Below are positions 15,359 through 24,232 of a DNA stretch of 25,626 nt, one piece after another. The stretch is from Nitrospirota bacterium (lineage in GTDB: Bacteria; Nitrospirota; Nitrospiria; Nitrospirales; Nitrospiraceae). Within the stretch, counting starts at the first letter, position 1, and every line of letters begins with the position of its first letter. The position numbers and the translations under genes were made by a program. Under the pieces are notes generated by a model, which was given only the letters and a program-made list of their open reading frames with translations, made no database searches and had not been told where the DNA came from. The DNA lies in NCBI GenBank assembly GCA_020028195.1, contig JAHWYE010000001.1, positions 1-25,626 of the forward strand, written 5' to 3'.

Positions 15359-17482
15359 CTACCCCGCAGTCGGCTCTTTGACAGGCGACGACGAAGGCGC
15401 AGCCATGGCCTCTTTGCGACTGAGACGGATCTTGCCTTGCCTGTCAACTTCCAGCACTTTCACCAGAATCTGATCGCCCTCGGCGACTTCGTCCGAGACC
15501 GCTTTCACGCGATGATGCGCCAACTGCGAAATGTGCACGAGCCCGTCCGTGCCCGGCAGGATTTCGACGAACGCGCCAAAATCCATGATCTTGCGCACGG
15601 TCCCCAGGTACATCTTGCCGACCTCCACTTCTTCCGTCAGACGGCTGATGATCTCCTTCGCCTTATTGGCCGACGCTTCATCCACCGCCGCAATCGTGAC
15701 GATGCCCGTATCCTCCACATTGATCTTGACCCCGCATTCCGCGATGATGCTGCGGATCATCTTCCCGCCCGGCCCGATTACATCGCGGATCTTGTCCTGC
15801 TTGATCTGCATCGTGTGGATGCGCGGCGCGAAGGGGGACAGGTTCGGCCGCGGCGCCGGCAGGGCCTCCGCCATCTTTCCCAGAATGTAGAGGCGGCCTG
15901 TGCGGGCCTGCTCCAAGGCTTGCCGCATAAGATCCGGGGTGATGCCGGCAATCTTAATGTCCATCTGGAGCGCCGTGACACCCTGCTTCGTGCCGGTTAC
16001 CTTGAAATCCATATCGCCAAGATGATCTTCCAGCCCCAGGATATCGGACAGCACCATGACACGCTCGCCTTCTTTAATGAGCCCCATTGCGATCCCCGCC
16101 ACCGGCTGTCTGATCGGAACGCCCGCATCCATCAGCGCCAGCGTCCCACCGCAGACCGTGGCCATCGACGATGACCCGTTCGACTCCAGGATGTCCGATA
16201 CCAGCCGCAGTGTGTAGGGAAATCCGTCCTTCCCCTCCTTGGGAGGAATGACCGGCTTGAGCGCGCGTTCCGCCAGCGCCCCGTGCCCGACCTCCCTGCG
16301 ACCAGGCGAGCGAAGCGGCCGCGCTTCGCCGACACTAAACGGCGGGAAGTTATAATGAAGCATGAAGGTCCGATAGTATTCCCCTTCGAGCCCATCAATG
16401 CGCTGCTCATCCTCTGTGGTACCCAGCGTCACGACCGCCAGGCTCTGCGTCTCCCCGCGGGTGAACAAGGCGGAGCCGTGGGTCCGCGGCAGCACACCCA
16501 CTTCGCAGGTGACTGGGCGAATGTCGGCCGGCCCCCGACCGTCAGCCCGGATACTTCGCTCCAGAATCATGCTACGGACTTCGCTATATTCCAGCGAGTG
16601 AAAGACGAGCTTGACATGGCGGCTGCGATCGGGATCGTCCGTCTGTAACTTCTCGACGGCCTCCTCGAGGATCTGGTCTAACCGCTCCTGTCGAGCGGTT
16701 TTGTTGGGGATCAGGATAGCTTCCCTGATCGGGCCGGCTGCCAACTGACGTACCTCGCTGGCTAAGGCGGGATCTATTTTCTCGGCCTTGACCGCCCGCT
16801 TGCGTCGCCCGGCCAACGCCCTCAGCTCGAGCACCTTCGCCACGATCTTCTTGATCTCGGCATGAGCTAATTCGATCGCCTCGATCATGACCGATTCCGG
16901 CAACTCGTTGCCACCGCCCTCGACCATCATGACGGCATCGGCCGTTCCGGCCACGACCAAGTGCAGATCGCTGGTCTCGAGCGTCTCGAGAGTCGGATTG
17001 ACCACAAACTGACCGTTCACGCGGCCGATCTTTACTCCCGCAACGGGCCCTTCAAAGGGGATATCCGACAAGGTCAACGCCGCCGAGGCGGCCGTAATGC
17101 CGACCACATCGGACGATCCGGTCTGATCCGCTGAGAGCACCGAGGCGATGACCTGCGTTTCGAAGTAGTAGCCTTCTGGAAAGAGAGGCCGCATCGGCCG
17201 ATCAATCAGCCGACTCGTGAGGACTTCTTTCTCCGACGGACGACCTTCGCGCTTGAAGTATCCGCCGGGGATCTTGCCGGCCGCGTAGGCCTTTTCCTGA
17301 TAATCGACGGTCAGAGGTAGAAAATCGACGCCTGGCTTGACGGTCTGGGAGGCCACGGCGGTCGCCAGCACCACCGTATCCGCGTACGTCGCCAGCACCG
17401 CTCCGTCTGCTTGCTTGGCGACTCGCCCGGTTTCCAGTCGCAACCGCCGGCCCGCGACATCCATTTCAACGACATGCACCAT
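15359..17482 (-). CDS. pnp: Polyribonucleotide nucleotidyltransferase (PNPase)
   Basis: PNPase degrades RNA 3' to 5' by phosphorolysis and is often part of the degradosome. The 707-aa protein has two RNase PH-like domains (KEVLTSRLIDRPMRPLFPEGY in the first; TRGETQSLAVVTLGT, MLHYNFPPFSVGE, GRREVGHGALAERAL and ESNGSSSMATVCGG in the second). A KH domain follows with IGPGGKMIRSI (about residue 565), then a C-terminal S1 domain (YLGTVRKIMDFGAFVEILPGTDGLVHISQL). ATG 17482 has AAGGAG upstream. It follows rpsO after a 208-nt gap holding a long nested inverted repeat, a position comparable to the RNase III processing hairpin in the rpsO-pnp gap of enterobacteria. Confidence 0.97.
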   Translation of the reverse strand: MVHVVEMDVAGRRLRLETGRVAKQADGAVLATYADTVVLATAVASQTVKPGVDFLPLTVDYQEKAYAAGKIPGGYFKREGRPSEKEVLTSRLIDRPMRPLFPEGYYFETQVIASVLSADQTGSSDVVGITAASAALTLSDIPFEGPVAGVKIGRVNGQFVVNPTLETLETSDLHLVVAGTADAVMMVEGGGNELPESVMIEAIELAHAEIKKIVAKVLELRALAGRRKRAVKAEKIDPALASEVRQLAAGPIREAILIPNKTARQERLDQILEEAVEKLQTDDPDRSRHVKLVFHSLEYSEVRSMILERSIRADGRGPADIRPVTCEVGVLPRTHGSALFTRGETQSLAVVTLGTTEDEQRIDGLEGEYYRTFMLHYNFPPFSVGEARPLRSPGRREVGHGALAERALKPVIPPKEGKDGFPYTLRLVSDILESNGSSSMATVCGGTLALMDAGVPIRQPVAGIAMGLIKEGERVMVLSDILGLEDHLGDMDFKVTGTKQGVTALQMDIKIAGITPDLMRQALEQARTGRLYILGKMAEALPAPRPNLSPFAPRIHTMQIKQDKIRDVIGPGGKMIRSIIAECGVKINVEDTGIVTIAAVDEASANKAKEIISRLTEEVEVGKMYLGTVRKIMDFGAFVEILPGTDGLVHISQLAHHRVKAVSDEVAEGDQILVKVLEVDRQGKIRLSRKEAMAAPSSSPVKEPTAG

Positions 17483-17510
17483 GCTCTCGATCTCCTTTTC
17501 ATACCCGTCC

Positions 17511-17651
17511 CACAGATGTCCACAGAGATGCGCTCGACGTGCAAGTTAAAAGGAAGAAGTTAGAAATCGGGAGAGTTGTCCGACGACTTTTAACTTCTCA
17601 CTTTGCATTATTAACTTGCGCTCCCTGAGCGCATGTCCGTGTTCATCTGTG
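17511..17651. repeat. Long nested inverted repeat between rpsO and pnp
   Basis: Four pairs of exact complementary arms nest symmetrically: 17511-17518 with 17644-17651 (CACAGATG), 17528-17535 with 17627-17634 (ATGCGCTC), 17541-17549 with 17611-17619 (GCAAGTTAA), and 17555-17562 with 17591-17598 (AGAAGTTA). A further TCGG/CCGA pair lies inside (17567-17570, 17580-17583). The RNA could form a hairpin of about 140 nt with internal loops. It may be a processing or autoregulatory element of pnp, or a palindromic mobile repeat. The outer GTGTTCATCTGTG motif resembles widespread intergenic repeats, but that is from memory. Confidence 0.75.
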
Positions 17652-17690
17652 CGACAGTCCCCGACTCAGCTCGCGCTTGCGGGTGGTGTG

Positions 17691-17960
17691 TTACTTCCTG
17701 ATGCCAAGCCTGTCCAACACTGCGTGATACCGCGCATCGTCGATCCGGCGCAGATAATCGAGCAGACGCCGGCGCCGGCCGACCAACTCCAGCAAGCCTC
17801 TCCTGGAGTGGTGATCCTTTCTGTGGAGCTTAAAGTGTTCCGTCAGATAGGCGATGCGATTCGTCACGATCGCGATTTGCACTTCCGGAGAGCCGGTATC
17901 AGTCTCATGCTGGCGGTATTGCTGGATCAACTCGGTCTTCGCTTCCTTTACCAAGGCCAT
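17691..17960 (-). CDS. rpsO: 30S ribosomal protein S15
   Basis: S15 is a primary binder of the 16S rRNA central domain and helps nucleate 30S assembly. The 89-aa length is exactly typical. The sequence has the conserved TGSPEVQIAIVTNRIAYLTEHFKLHRKDHHSRRGLLELVGRRRRLLDYLRR core with the RNA-contacting HKKDHHS-type loop. ATG 17960 has GGAGG upstream. It is placed between truB and pnp as in many bacteria. S15 autoregulates in several species through its leader. The 42-nt gap before this gene is short, and no leader fold stands out. Confidence 0.97.
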   Translation of the reverse strand: MALVKEAKTELIQQYRQHETDTGSPEVQIAIVTNRIAYLTEHFKLHRKDHHSRRGLLELVGRRRRLLDYLRRIDDARYHAVLDRLGIRK

Positions 17961-18002
17961 CGTCCCCGTCCTCCGTCTGTTCGTTCCGTTTGCTCCCTCC
18001 CG

Positions 18003-18986
18003 CTATCCATCCGCTAATACCTTCAGGATCCGCACTACTGGTTTGTCTCCCGCGGACATCATCCCTAGAGCCAGCAGCCGCCCGAAGGGATCTTTCAGCC
18101 GAACCGGTCGTCCGGAAGCCATGCTCGCCGTCCTCTCGTCCCACTTCAGAACCCCTGGCGGCACTGGGACTCCGTGCAGGACTCGGGCAGACGTCGCCTG
18201 GTCCAGGACCAACGCCGGCAAGCCCTCCAACGCCGCATCAGGCGACATCAGATCCTCGCCCAGTCGGCCGAGCAGGAATCTGGAGCCGATTGCCTCCACG
18301 CTGAGCGCCTGCTCGACGGTCAATGGCCCCACTCGCTTCCGCTCCAACGCCACCAGGTGGCCGCCCACACCCAGTGCCTCCCCGATGTCTGCACAGAGGG
18401 TTCTCACGTAGGTGCCTTTCGAGCACACGACGCGCAGCGACACATCGCGACCGGCGATGCCCAGCACCTCGAGCTCATGGACCAGCACTTCACGAGACCC
18501 GCGCTGAACGGTTCGCCCCGCGCGGGCAACCTTGTACAGAGGAACCCCGCCAATCTTCACGGCGGAATACATCGGTGGCACCTGTGTGAGTTTCCCCTGG
18601 AATCGCTGGATCGTGGCGTGGATGGCTGATTCGGTCAGGCTGTCCGTCGAAGATCGCGTCAACACGGCCCCGGTGGCATCCTGCGTGTCAGTCGTTTCGC
18701 CCAACCGTAGGACTGCATGATACTCCTTGTCCCAGTCCATCAGATACTCGGCAATTCGCGTCCCTCTCCCCACCAGGACCGGTAGAACGCCGGTGGCAGC
18801 CGGATCAAGCGTGCCGGCGTGACCGACCTTAAGGCCCCCAAGGAGTCCGCGCACTTTGGCAACCACATCATGAGAAGTCCACCCGCTGGCCTTATTGACG
18901 TTCAGGATTCCATCACCGAGGGTGCTTGCTGCCGATGCTTTCACAGTCCCTTCGACGGCCACGTGACTTCCTTCAATCATCGGCAT
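18003..18986 (-). CDS. truB: tRNA pseudouridine-55 synthase TruB
   Basis: TruB isomerises U55 in the T-arm of tRNAs. The protein of about 327 aa shows ILNVNKASGWTSHDVV, the catalytic loop GHAGTLDPAATGVLPV with nucleophile D61, AEYLMDWDKEYHAVLRLGETTDTQDATG, and VCSKGTYVRTLCADIGEALG. A PUA-like C-terminal part follows (about 245-325). The start is uncertain. ATG 18986 has GAGGGCGG upstream and overlaps rbfA by 14 nt, ATG 18980 is nearly as good, and the frame is open further upstream to 19073 with sequence unlike TruB. It sits between rbfA and rpsO. Confidence 0.95.
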   Translation of the reverse strand: MPMIEGSHVAVEGTVKASAASTLGDGILNVNKASGWTSHDVVAKVRGLLGGLKVGHAGTLDPAATGVLPVLVGRGTRIAEYLMDWDKEYHAVLRLGETTDTQDATGAVLTRSSTDSLTESAIHATIQRFQGKLTQVPPMYSAVKIGGVPLYKVARAGRTVQRGSREVLVHELEVLGIAGRDVSLRVVCSKGTYVRTLCADIGEALGVGGHLVALERKRVGPLTVEQALSVEAIGSRFLLGRLGEDLMSPDAALEGLPALVLDQATSARVLHGVPVPPGVLKWDERTASMASGRPVRLKDPFGRLLALGMMSAGDKPVVRILKVLADG

Positions 18987-19389
18987 GACGTCCGCCCTCA
19001 ACGGAGCTTTCGGTTTCTCTCGGCTGAGCGTTCGGTCCCTTCTCGCCCAGACCTTCGAGAAGCGACAGGACACGGTCCCCTCGAGGCCCGCTTAAGTCTT
19101 TCTGGAACACCAACTCAGGGGTATAGCGGAGACTCAGTCGCCGGCCGAGCTCAGCCCGGATGAACCCGGATGCCTTGGCTAGCCCCTCGAAGACGTCCGA
19201 CTCACCATCATCCTCTAGCAACGTGGTGACATAGATCCTTGCAAACCGAAGATCATTGGTCAGCTCCACATCCGTCACCGTCACGGAACCCACCCGCGGG
19301 TCCTTCGCTTTACGCATGAGGATATCGGCCACTTCCATGCGAATCTGGTCCGCCACGCGCGTGGCCCGCTTGTATGTCGCCTTGGACAT
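18973..19389 (-). CDS. rbfA: Ribosome-binding factor A
   Basis: RbfA binds the 30S subunit near the 5' end of helix 1 of 16S rRNA and aids late maturation and cold adaptation. The 138-aa protein has a KH-like fold with RVADQIRMEVADILM, KDPRVGSVTVTDVELTNDLRFARIYVT, and IRAELGRRLSLRYTPELVFQKD. I chose ATG 19389 (MSKATYKRATR), which has GAGGGGG upstream; a TTG four codons earlier is also in frame. The C-terminal tail is charged and probably disordered. It overlaps the truB start and follows ylxP by 43 nt. Confidence 0.95.
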   Translation of the reverse strand: MSKATYKRATRVADQIRMEVADILMRKAKDPRVGSVTVTDVELTNDLRFARIYVTTLLEDDGESDVFEGLAKASGFIRAELGRRLSLRYTPELVFQKDLSGPRGDRVLSLLEGLGEKGPNAQPRETESSVEGGRHADD

Positions 19390-19432
19390 GCCCCCTCGCA
19401 AGCGAGCGTCAAACTAGTTTTGCAACAACCGG

Positions 19433-19714
19433 CTAGAGCATTTCGATGCGGAACTGGACCAATTCGATCGTCGGAACGGCCCGAATCACATTGATCGCTT
19501 GGTCCAGCACCTTGTTCACATACGCGCCCTCGTTGGCCACGCACGCCATCCCGAGCACCGCCTTTTGCCAGAGGTCCTGATCGCCCACTTCAGCGATCGA
19601 CACGTTGAACTTGTCGCGCAGGCGATCCTTAAGGCTCAAGAGAACCTGCCGCTTCGCCTTCAGGGAGTGGCCGTCCGGGATATACAGTTCGACCGTGCAA
19701 AGCCCTACGACCAT
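19433..19714 (-). CDS. ylxP: DUF503 / YlxP-family protein
   Basis: This 93-aa protein of the DUF503 family matches the conserved pattern VVGLCTVELYIPDGHSLKAKRQVLLSLKDRLRDKFNVSIAEVGDQDLWQKAVLGMACVAN. In Bacillus and other bacteria the homologue YlxP is encoded between infB and rbfA exactly as here, and a role in ribosome maturation or RNA binding is suspected. The molecular function is not established. The gene is 39 nt from infB and 43 nt from rbfA, in the same direction, so co-expression with the translation factors is likely. Confidence 0.92.
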   Translation of the reverse strand: MVVGLCTVELYIPDGHSLKAKRQVLLSLKDRLRDKFNVSIAEVGDQDLWQKAVLGMACVANEGAYVNKVLDQAINVIRAVPTIELVQFRIEML

Positions 19715-19753
19715 ACCTGCAGCCGCGTGGTCGGAACAGCCAGGAGAACCGCC

Positions 19754-22411
19754 TTAGAGCTTAGCCGCCACCTTGTCGAAGACGTACACTTCGAGGACAT
19801 CGCCAATCTTCAGGTCGTTAAAGTTCTCGATGCCGATCCCGCATTCGTATCCCTGCTGGACCTCACGCACGTCGTCCTTAAACCGTCGGAGCGAGCCGAG
19901 CCTGCCTTCATAGACAATCACATGATCTCTGACCACACGGACCCCCGCGCTGGCTCTGGAAATCGTTCCGTCGAGGACGTAGGAACCGGCGATCACGCCG
20001 GCCCTCGGGATGGTGAAAACCTTGCGCACCTCAGCCCGGCCCAGCGCTCGCTCTTTCAGCGTCGGTTCTAACAGGCCTTCCATGGCGGCTTTGATGTCGG
20101 CGATGGCGTCATAGATGATGGTGTAAAGACGAACATCGACGCCTTCGTGCTCCGCCAGCGCCGCGGCCTTCGGCTCTGGTCTGATGTTAAACCCGATGAT
20201 AATCGCTCCGGAGGCTGAAGCCAGCAGCACGTCGGTTTCCGTGATGCCGCCCACTCCGCTGTGGATGACCCGGAGCTTCACGGCGGGGGTGGACAGCTTC
20301 TCGACCGCCTCCGACACCGCTTCAGCCGATCCTTGCACATCAGACTTGATGACAAGGGCAAGTTCTTTGACTTCACCTTCCTTGATCCGTGCATACAGGT
20401 CATCGAGGGTCACGCGCGTCGTGCCAGCAGCCAGTTCGGCGCCGCGGTGCTTACTCAGGCGAGCCTGAGCGATGTCTCGCGCGACGCGTTCATCGTTGAC
20501 CACCACGAACGGTTCGCCGGCGGCAGGTACACCGAGGAGCCCGATCACCTCCACCGGCATTGACGGGCCTGCTTCAGACACCTTCCTCCCCGTATCCGTG
20601 ATCAGGGCTCGCACACGGCCGCTGAAGGTCCCCACGACAAAGGCGTCGCCGACCCGGAGCGTGCCGGTTTGCACAAGAACGGTTGCGACTGGACCGCGGC
20701 CTCGGTCGAGTTTCGCCTCCACGACAGCCCCTTTGGCCAGCCGACGGGAATCCGCCTTTAGCTCCAGCACTTCAGCCTGGAGCAGAATCATCTCCAGTAG
20801 TGAATCAAGGCCCAGTTTCTGCTTAGCCGAAACCTCCACGAAGATTGTTTGTCCACCCCAGGCTTCTGGAATAAGGTTGTGCTCCGCCAGCGAGTGCTTG
20901 ACTCGCTCGGAATTCGCCCCTGGTTTGTCGATCTTATTGATGGCGACGATAATGGGGACGTTGGCCGCGACGGCATGGTTGATCGCCTCCACGGTCTGCG
21001 GCATGACACCGTCGTCCGCTGCGACCACGAGCACGACGATGTCGGTGATCTTGGCGCCTCTGGCCCGCATGGCGGTGAAGGCCTCGTGGCCGGGGGTATC
21101 CAAGAACGTGACCTGCTTGCCGTGGACCTTCACGGTATAGGCGCCGATGTGCTGAGTGATCCCGCCCGCTTCCTGTTCGGTGACCTTGGTCTGCCTGATG
21201 GCATCCAGCAGTGACGTCTTGCCGTGATCGACGTGTCCCATGATGGTGACCACCGGCGACCTGTGCTCGAGCTGTTCTTCCCCGGCCCACTCTGCGGCTT
21301 CTTCCAACAACTCATCGCCCTCTTTCTCAGTCGAGACCTCGGCCTTCAGAGACAGCCCTTCTGCGATCAGCAATGCGGCATCCGGGTTGATCGGCTGGTT
21401 CAGGGTCAGCATCTGCCCGGTCTCCATCAATTTACGGATAATATCGGCTGGGCGCTGGCCGACCAGTTCCGCGAATTCCTTCACGGTGAGTCCGGCGGTG
21501 AGCTTAATCACCTTTTTCCGAGGTTTGGTGATCTCGGCCACAGAAGAGGGTTGGAGGTGGCGAGAACGATCCTCGCGCCGATGCACTGGAATGGCCCGAA
21601 GGTCCTGCCAACGCGCAGCATCCTCCCGGAATTTGATCTCCTCATCATCGCGGGTCCGACCAGGCTTCCTGATCTTCTTGAGCTTGTCCCGAAGCCCGGT
21701 GACCTCTCCTGCGGCAAGCTCGAGCGGGCCGCCCTTCTTTTTATCTGGGCGGCGCTCGTCCGACTCTCTCACCGGCTGAGGAAGCACCGATGGCGCATGA
21801 GGGGCGGGCGCCAGCGGATCAGGTGAACCCTTCGGACCGGCTTCGCGCAGCGGGGACTCCCTCGGTGCAACCGGTCGCTCGACGGAGGGAAAAACAGACG
21901 GAGGCCCGCTGGGCGGAGCTTCCGGGAGAGGAGGAGCGCTGACCAGCGTGTCAGCCGGTGGAGCGATTGAAGCCTGAACGACCTCCTGGGGCGTCAGCTT
22001 GAGCGGTGCAGCGGCAAGTCCTCCTGCTTCGGCTTCCAGTTCCTCTTCAGTCTTTCGTCGTTTGATCAGCATCCGCCGTTTATCTGGTTTCGGCGGTTCC
22101 TCAAGGATAACCGACGCGAGTTTCTGGCTCCCGCTCTTGGAAGTCTCGTGGACGGCGACCGCTGCCTTCTGGGGCTTTGACGTTTTCTTCACCTCGTCCC
22201 GTTTGACCGGCGCGGTTCCGGCCTGTTCTCGCTCGCCTCCCCCTTCGCGCGTCAACTTGGCGCTGGGCGATAGCGTGTCGAGGGCTTTCTGCACAGCCGC
22301 CTCATCCAACGCGCTGCTGTGCGACGCCACGGCAATATCCATTTGCTTGAGCTTGGGGATTAAATCCCGATTCTCCATCCCGAGCTTCTTGGCGAGCTCA
22401 TACACTCTCAT
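19754..22411 (-). CDS. infB: Translation initiation factor IF-2
   Basis: IF-2 is the GTPase that brings fMet-tRNA to the 30S P site and promotes subunit joining. The 885-aa protein starts with an IF2_N module (MRVYELAKKLGM). A long charged, Pro/Ala-rich linker follows (about 50-290), then a second IF2_N-like domain (GLTVKEFAELVGQRPADIIRKLMETG). The G domain has GHVDHGKTS (about residue 391), DTPGHEAF, NKIDKPGA and SAKQKLG, and beta-barrel domains to the C-terminus contain GRGPVATVLVQTGTL and GYECGIGIENFNDLKIGD. It follows nusA by 21 nt. The ylxR and ylxQ genes often found between nusA and infB are absent here. Confidence 0.98.
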   Translation of the reverse strand: MRVYELAKKLGMENRDLIPKLKQMDIAVASHSSALDEAAVQKALDTLSPSAKLTREGGGEREQAGTAPVKRDEVKKTSKPQKAAVAVHETSKSGSQKLASVILEEPPKPDKRRMLIKRRKTEEELEAEAGGLAAAPLKLTPQEVVQASIAPPADTLVSAPPLPEAPPSGPPSVFPSVERPVAPRESPLREAGPKGSPDPLAPAPHAPSVLPQPVRESDERRPDKKKGGPLELAAGEVTGLRDKLKKIRKPGRTRDDEEIKFREDAARWQDLRAIPVHRREDRSRHLQPSSVAEITKPRKKVIKLTAGLTVKEFAELVGQRPADIIRKLMETGQMLTLNQPINPDAALLIAEGLSLKAEVSTEKEGDELLEEAAEWAGEEQLEHRSPVVTIMGHVDHGKTSLLDAIRQTKVTEQEAGGITQHIGAYTVKVHGKQVTFLDTPGHEAFTAMRARGAKITDIVVLVVAADDGVMPQTVEAINHAVAANVPIIVAINKIDKPGANSERVKHSLAEHNLIPEAWGGQTIFVEVSAKQKLGLDSLLEMILLQAEVLELKADSRRLAKGAVVEAKLDRGRGPVATVLVQTGTLRVGDAFVVGTFSGRVRALITDTGRKVSEAGPSMPVEVIGLLGVPAAGEPFVVVNDERVARDIAQARLSKHRGAELAAGTTRVTLDDLYARIKEGEVKELALVIKSDVQGSAEAVSEAVEKLSTPAVKLRVIHSGVGGITETDVLLASASGAIIIGFNIRPEPKAAALAEHEGVDVRLYTIIYDAIADIKAAMEGLLEPTLKERALGRAEVRKVFTIPRAGVIAGSYVLDGTISRASAGVRVVRDHVIVYEGRLGSLRRFKDDVREVQQGYECGIGIENFNDLKIGDVLEVYVFDKVAAKL

Positions 22412-22432
22412 GTCACGCTATCCCGCTTCGGC

Positions 22433-23626
22433 TCAGCCGGCAGTCAGTCCGTCAGGTTGTCCTGCCGCTTCATCGCTCGTCAGGTTGGCTTCCACTTCTC
22501 GCTGAGCCTGTGCTGCCTCCTCCTGTTCCCTTTGGGCCTCCGCTTCTTCGGCCAGTGCTGCCTTAATCTCCTTGTCCCGCTCGACTTTCTCCTTCTCGTA
22601 TTCCGTCGCGCTAATAATATCGATCTTCCACCCAGTTAGTTTCGCGGCGAGGCGCACGTTCTGGCCGTTTTTTCCGATCGCAAGCGAGAGCTGCGAATCA
22701 GCCACAACAACCAACGCCGACTTCTTTTCCTCATCGATGCCGACCTTCTCGATACTCGCCGGGTTCAGCGCCTCAGCGATAAAGACTCGTGGATCGGAGG
22801 TCCAGGCGATGATGTCGATCTTTTCTCCCCGTAATTCGCGGACGACAGCCTGCACGCGCGAGCCCTTAATGCCGACGCAGGCTCCAACCGGATCCACGGC
22901 CTTCTCTCGCGAGGCCACCGCGATCTTGGTCCGGTCGCCCGGCTCTCGGACGACGCCCTTGATCTCCACGATCTTTTCAGACACCTCCGGAACTTCCAGC
23001 TCAAACAGCTTGCACACGAATTGAGGATGCGTCCGGGACAGAATCACCTGCACGTCCTTCGGTGTGCGCCGCACCTCGAGCAGGTAGGCCTTCACCCGAT
23101 CCCCTCTCCTGTACGATTCGCGGGGGATCTGCTCCTGCACCGGCAGGATCGCTTCGGTTTTCCCAAGATCGACCAGGTAGTTGCGGCGCTCCTGACCGAG
23201 AATAATCCCGTTGATCAGATCACCTTGGCGCGTGGCATACTCTTTCTGGACCGCTTCCCACTCCGCCTCCCTGACTTTTTGAAAGATCACCTGTTTGGCA
23301 GTCTGCGCCGCAATTCGCCCCAATTCGTCCATTTCGATCACGGAGCCGATTTCGTCACCCACCTCCGCTCCACTATCCACTCGCTGGGCTTCATGAAGTG
23401 AGATTTCCGCCTTGGGATTCGTGACGGACTCCACGATCCGCTTCACCGAGATCACGTTGATCTCGCCCGTTTTCGAATCGATCTCAACCTGGATATTTTC
23501 GCCCTGACCAAATCGCTTTTTGGCCGCCGTCTGCAGAGCCGCTTCCACGGCCCCGATGACCTTGGCTTTATCAATGCCTTTCTCGCGGCCGATTTGGTCA
23601 ATTACCGCAATCAGTTCTCGGTTCAT
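22433..23626 (-). CDS. nusA: Transcription termination/antitermination factor NusA
   Basis: NusA binds RNA polymerase and nascent RNA and modulates pausing, termination and antitermination. From ATG 23626 (MNRELIAVIDQIGREKGI) it has 397 aa: an N-terminal RNAP-binding domain (about 1-120, with ALQTAAKKRFG), an S1 domain (about 130-200, GIILGQERRNYLVDLGKTEAILPVQEQIPRE), and KH1 and KH2 with CVGIKGSRVQAVVRELRGEKIDI and AIGKNGQNVRLAAKLTGWKIDI. A short Glu/Ala-rich tail follows. It lacks the C-terminal acidic repeats of the E. coli protein, as is common outside Proteobacteria. A GTG nine bases earlier is an alternative start. It lies between rimP and infB. Confidence 0.97.
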   Translation of the reverse strand: MNRELIAVIDQIGREKGIDKAKVIGAVEAALQTAAKKRFGQGENIQVEIDSKTGEINVISVKRIVESVTNPKAEISLHEAQRVDSGAEVGDEIGSVIEMDELGRIAAQTAKQVIFQKVREAEWEAVQKEYATRQGDLINGIILGQERRNYLVDLGKTEAILPVQEQIPRESYRRGDRVKAYLLEVRRTPKDVQVILSRTHPQFVCKLFELEVPEVSEKIVEIKGVVREPGDRTKIAVASREKAVDPVGACVGIKGSRVQAVVRELRGEKIDIIAWTSDPRVFIAEALNPASIEKVGIDEEKKSALVVVADSQLSLAIGKNGQNVRLAAKLTGWKIDIISATEYEKEKVERDKEIKAALAEEAEAQREQEEAAQAQREVEANLTSDEAAGQPDGLTAG

Positions 23627-23641
23627 AATCCCCACTTCCTG

Positions 23642-24151
23642 CTATCGTGATCTCACATTGGTCGCATGCCCGGCTCCAAACTCCACTTCGAGCCGCGCTT
23701 CGGCAATCGCTCCCCAATCTAGCCGGACGGTCTGGTCCTGACGCGACTGCGTCACAGCCAGCATCACCCCCGGTTCTTCCACCTCGACGAGCCGCCCCAC
23801 GACACGCCATTGCCCCTCGTGGGGCTGCCTGAGTTTCACGCACACCTGTTTCCCGACCGACCGACGATAATCCTCGCGGCGCTTGAACGGCCGGTCCAGG
23901 CCGGGAGAAGACACCTCCAGCGTATAGGTATGGGGTATCGGGTCCTCGACATCGAGGGCGGTCCCGAGCGACAGATGAACTTGTTCACAATCGTTCAGGC
24001 CGATCCCTCCCGGCTTATCGATAAACACGCGGACCAGCGTCCGAGCCCCTTGCCCGGAAGAGGCTACCTCAACCAATTCGAGCCCCAGCGCCCACACGAT
24101 CGGGGCAGCGATCGCCCTTACACGCTCAGCGATCTGCTGAGGATGCTCCAT
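23642..24151 (-). CDS. rimP: Ribosome maturation factor RimP
   Basis: RimP assists 30S maturation, particularly S12 binding. The 169-aa protein has the family pattern: GLELVEVASSGQGARTLVRVFIDKPGGIGLNDCEQV at about 23-58, then ALDVEDPIPHTYTLEVSSPGLDRPFKRREDYRRSVGKQVCVKL in the middle, and an SH3-like C-terminal domain. It is the first gene of the nine-gene translation and RNA-metabolism run. A terminator-like hairpin lies 53-81 nt upstream, and GC-rich leader sequence (24164-24189) could form an additional imperfect stem. ATG 24151 is preceded by GAGGTGCGAGT. Confidence 0.96.
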   Translation of the reverse strand: MEHPQQIAERVRAIAAPIVWALGLELVEVASSGQGARTLVRVFIDKPGGIGLNDCEQVHLSLGTALDVEDPIPHTYTLEVSSPGLDRPFKRREDYRRSVGKQVCVKLRQPHEGQWRVVGRLVEVEEPGVMLAVTQSRQDQTVRLDWGAIAEARLEVEFGAGHATNVRSR

Positions 24152-24203
24152 ACTCGCACCTCAGGGGGGTCGCTTCCTCGCGGGACCCCTTTCTGCACGG
24201 ACT

Positions 24204-24232
24204 CAAATAAAAAAGTGGGCTTGAGCCCACTT
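24204..24232 (-). terminator. Hairpin terminator between the aminotransferase gene and rimP, possible rimP-operon attenuator
   Basis: AAGTGGGC (24213-24220) and GCCCACTT (24225-24232) form a perfect 8-bp stem with a TTGA loop. On the minus strand it is followed by a T-rich tract (TTTTTTATTT). It lies 86 nt after the aminotransferase stop and 53 nt before rimP. It may simply end the upstream transcript, or act as an attenuator in the rimP-nusA leader. The sequence does not decide between these. Confidence 0.8.

Noticed and set aside
14297..16174. A 625-codon open frame on the plus strand opposite the M16 peptidase and pnp
   Set aside because: It lies antisense to two well-recognised genes, is rich in Arg/His/Pro as expected for a mirror of GC-rich codons, and shows no family motif.
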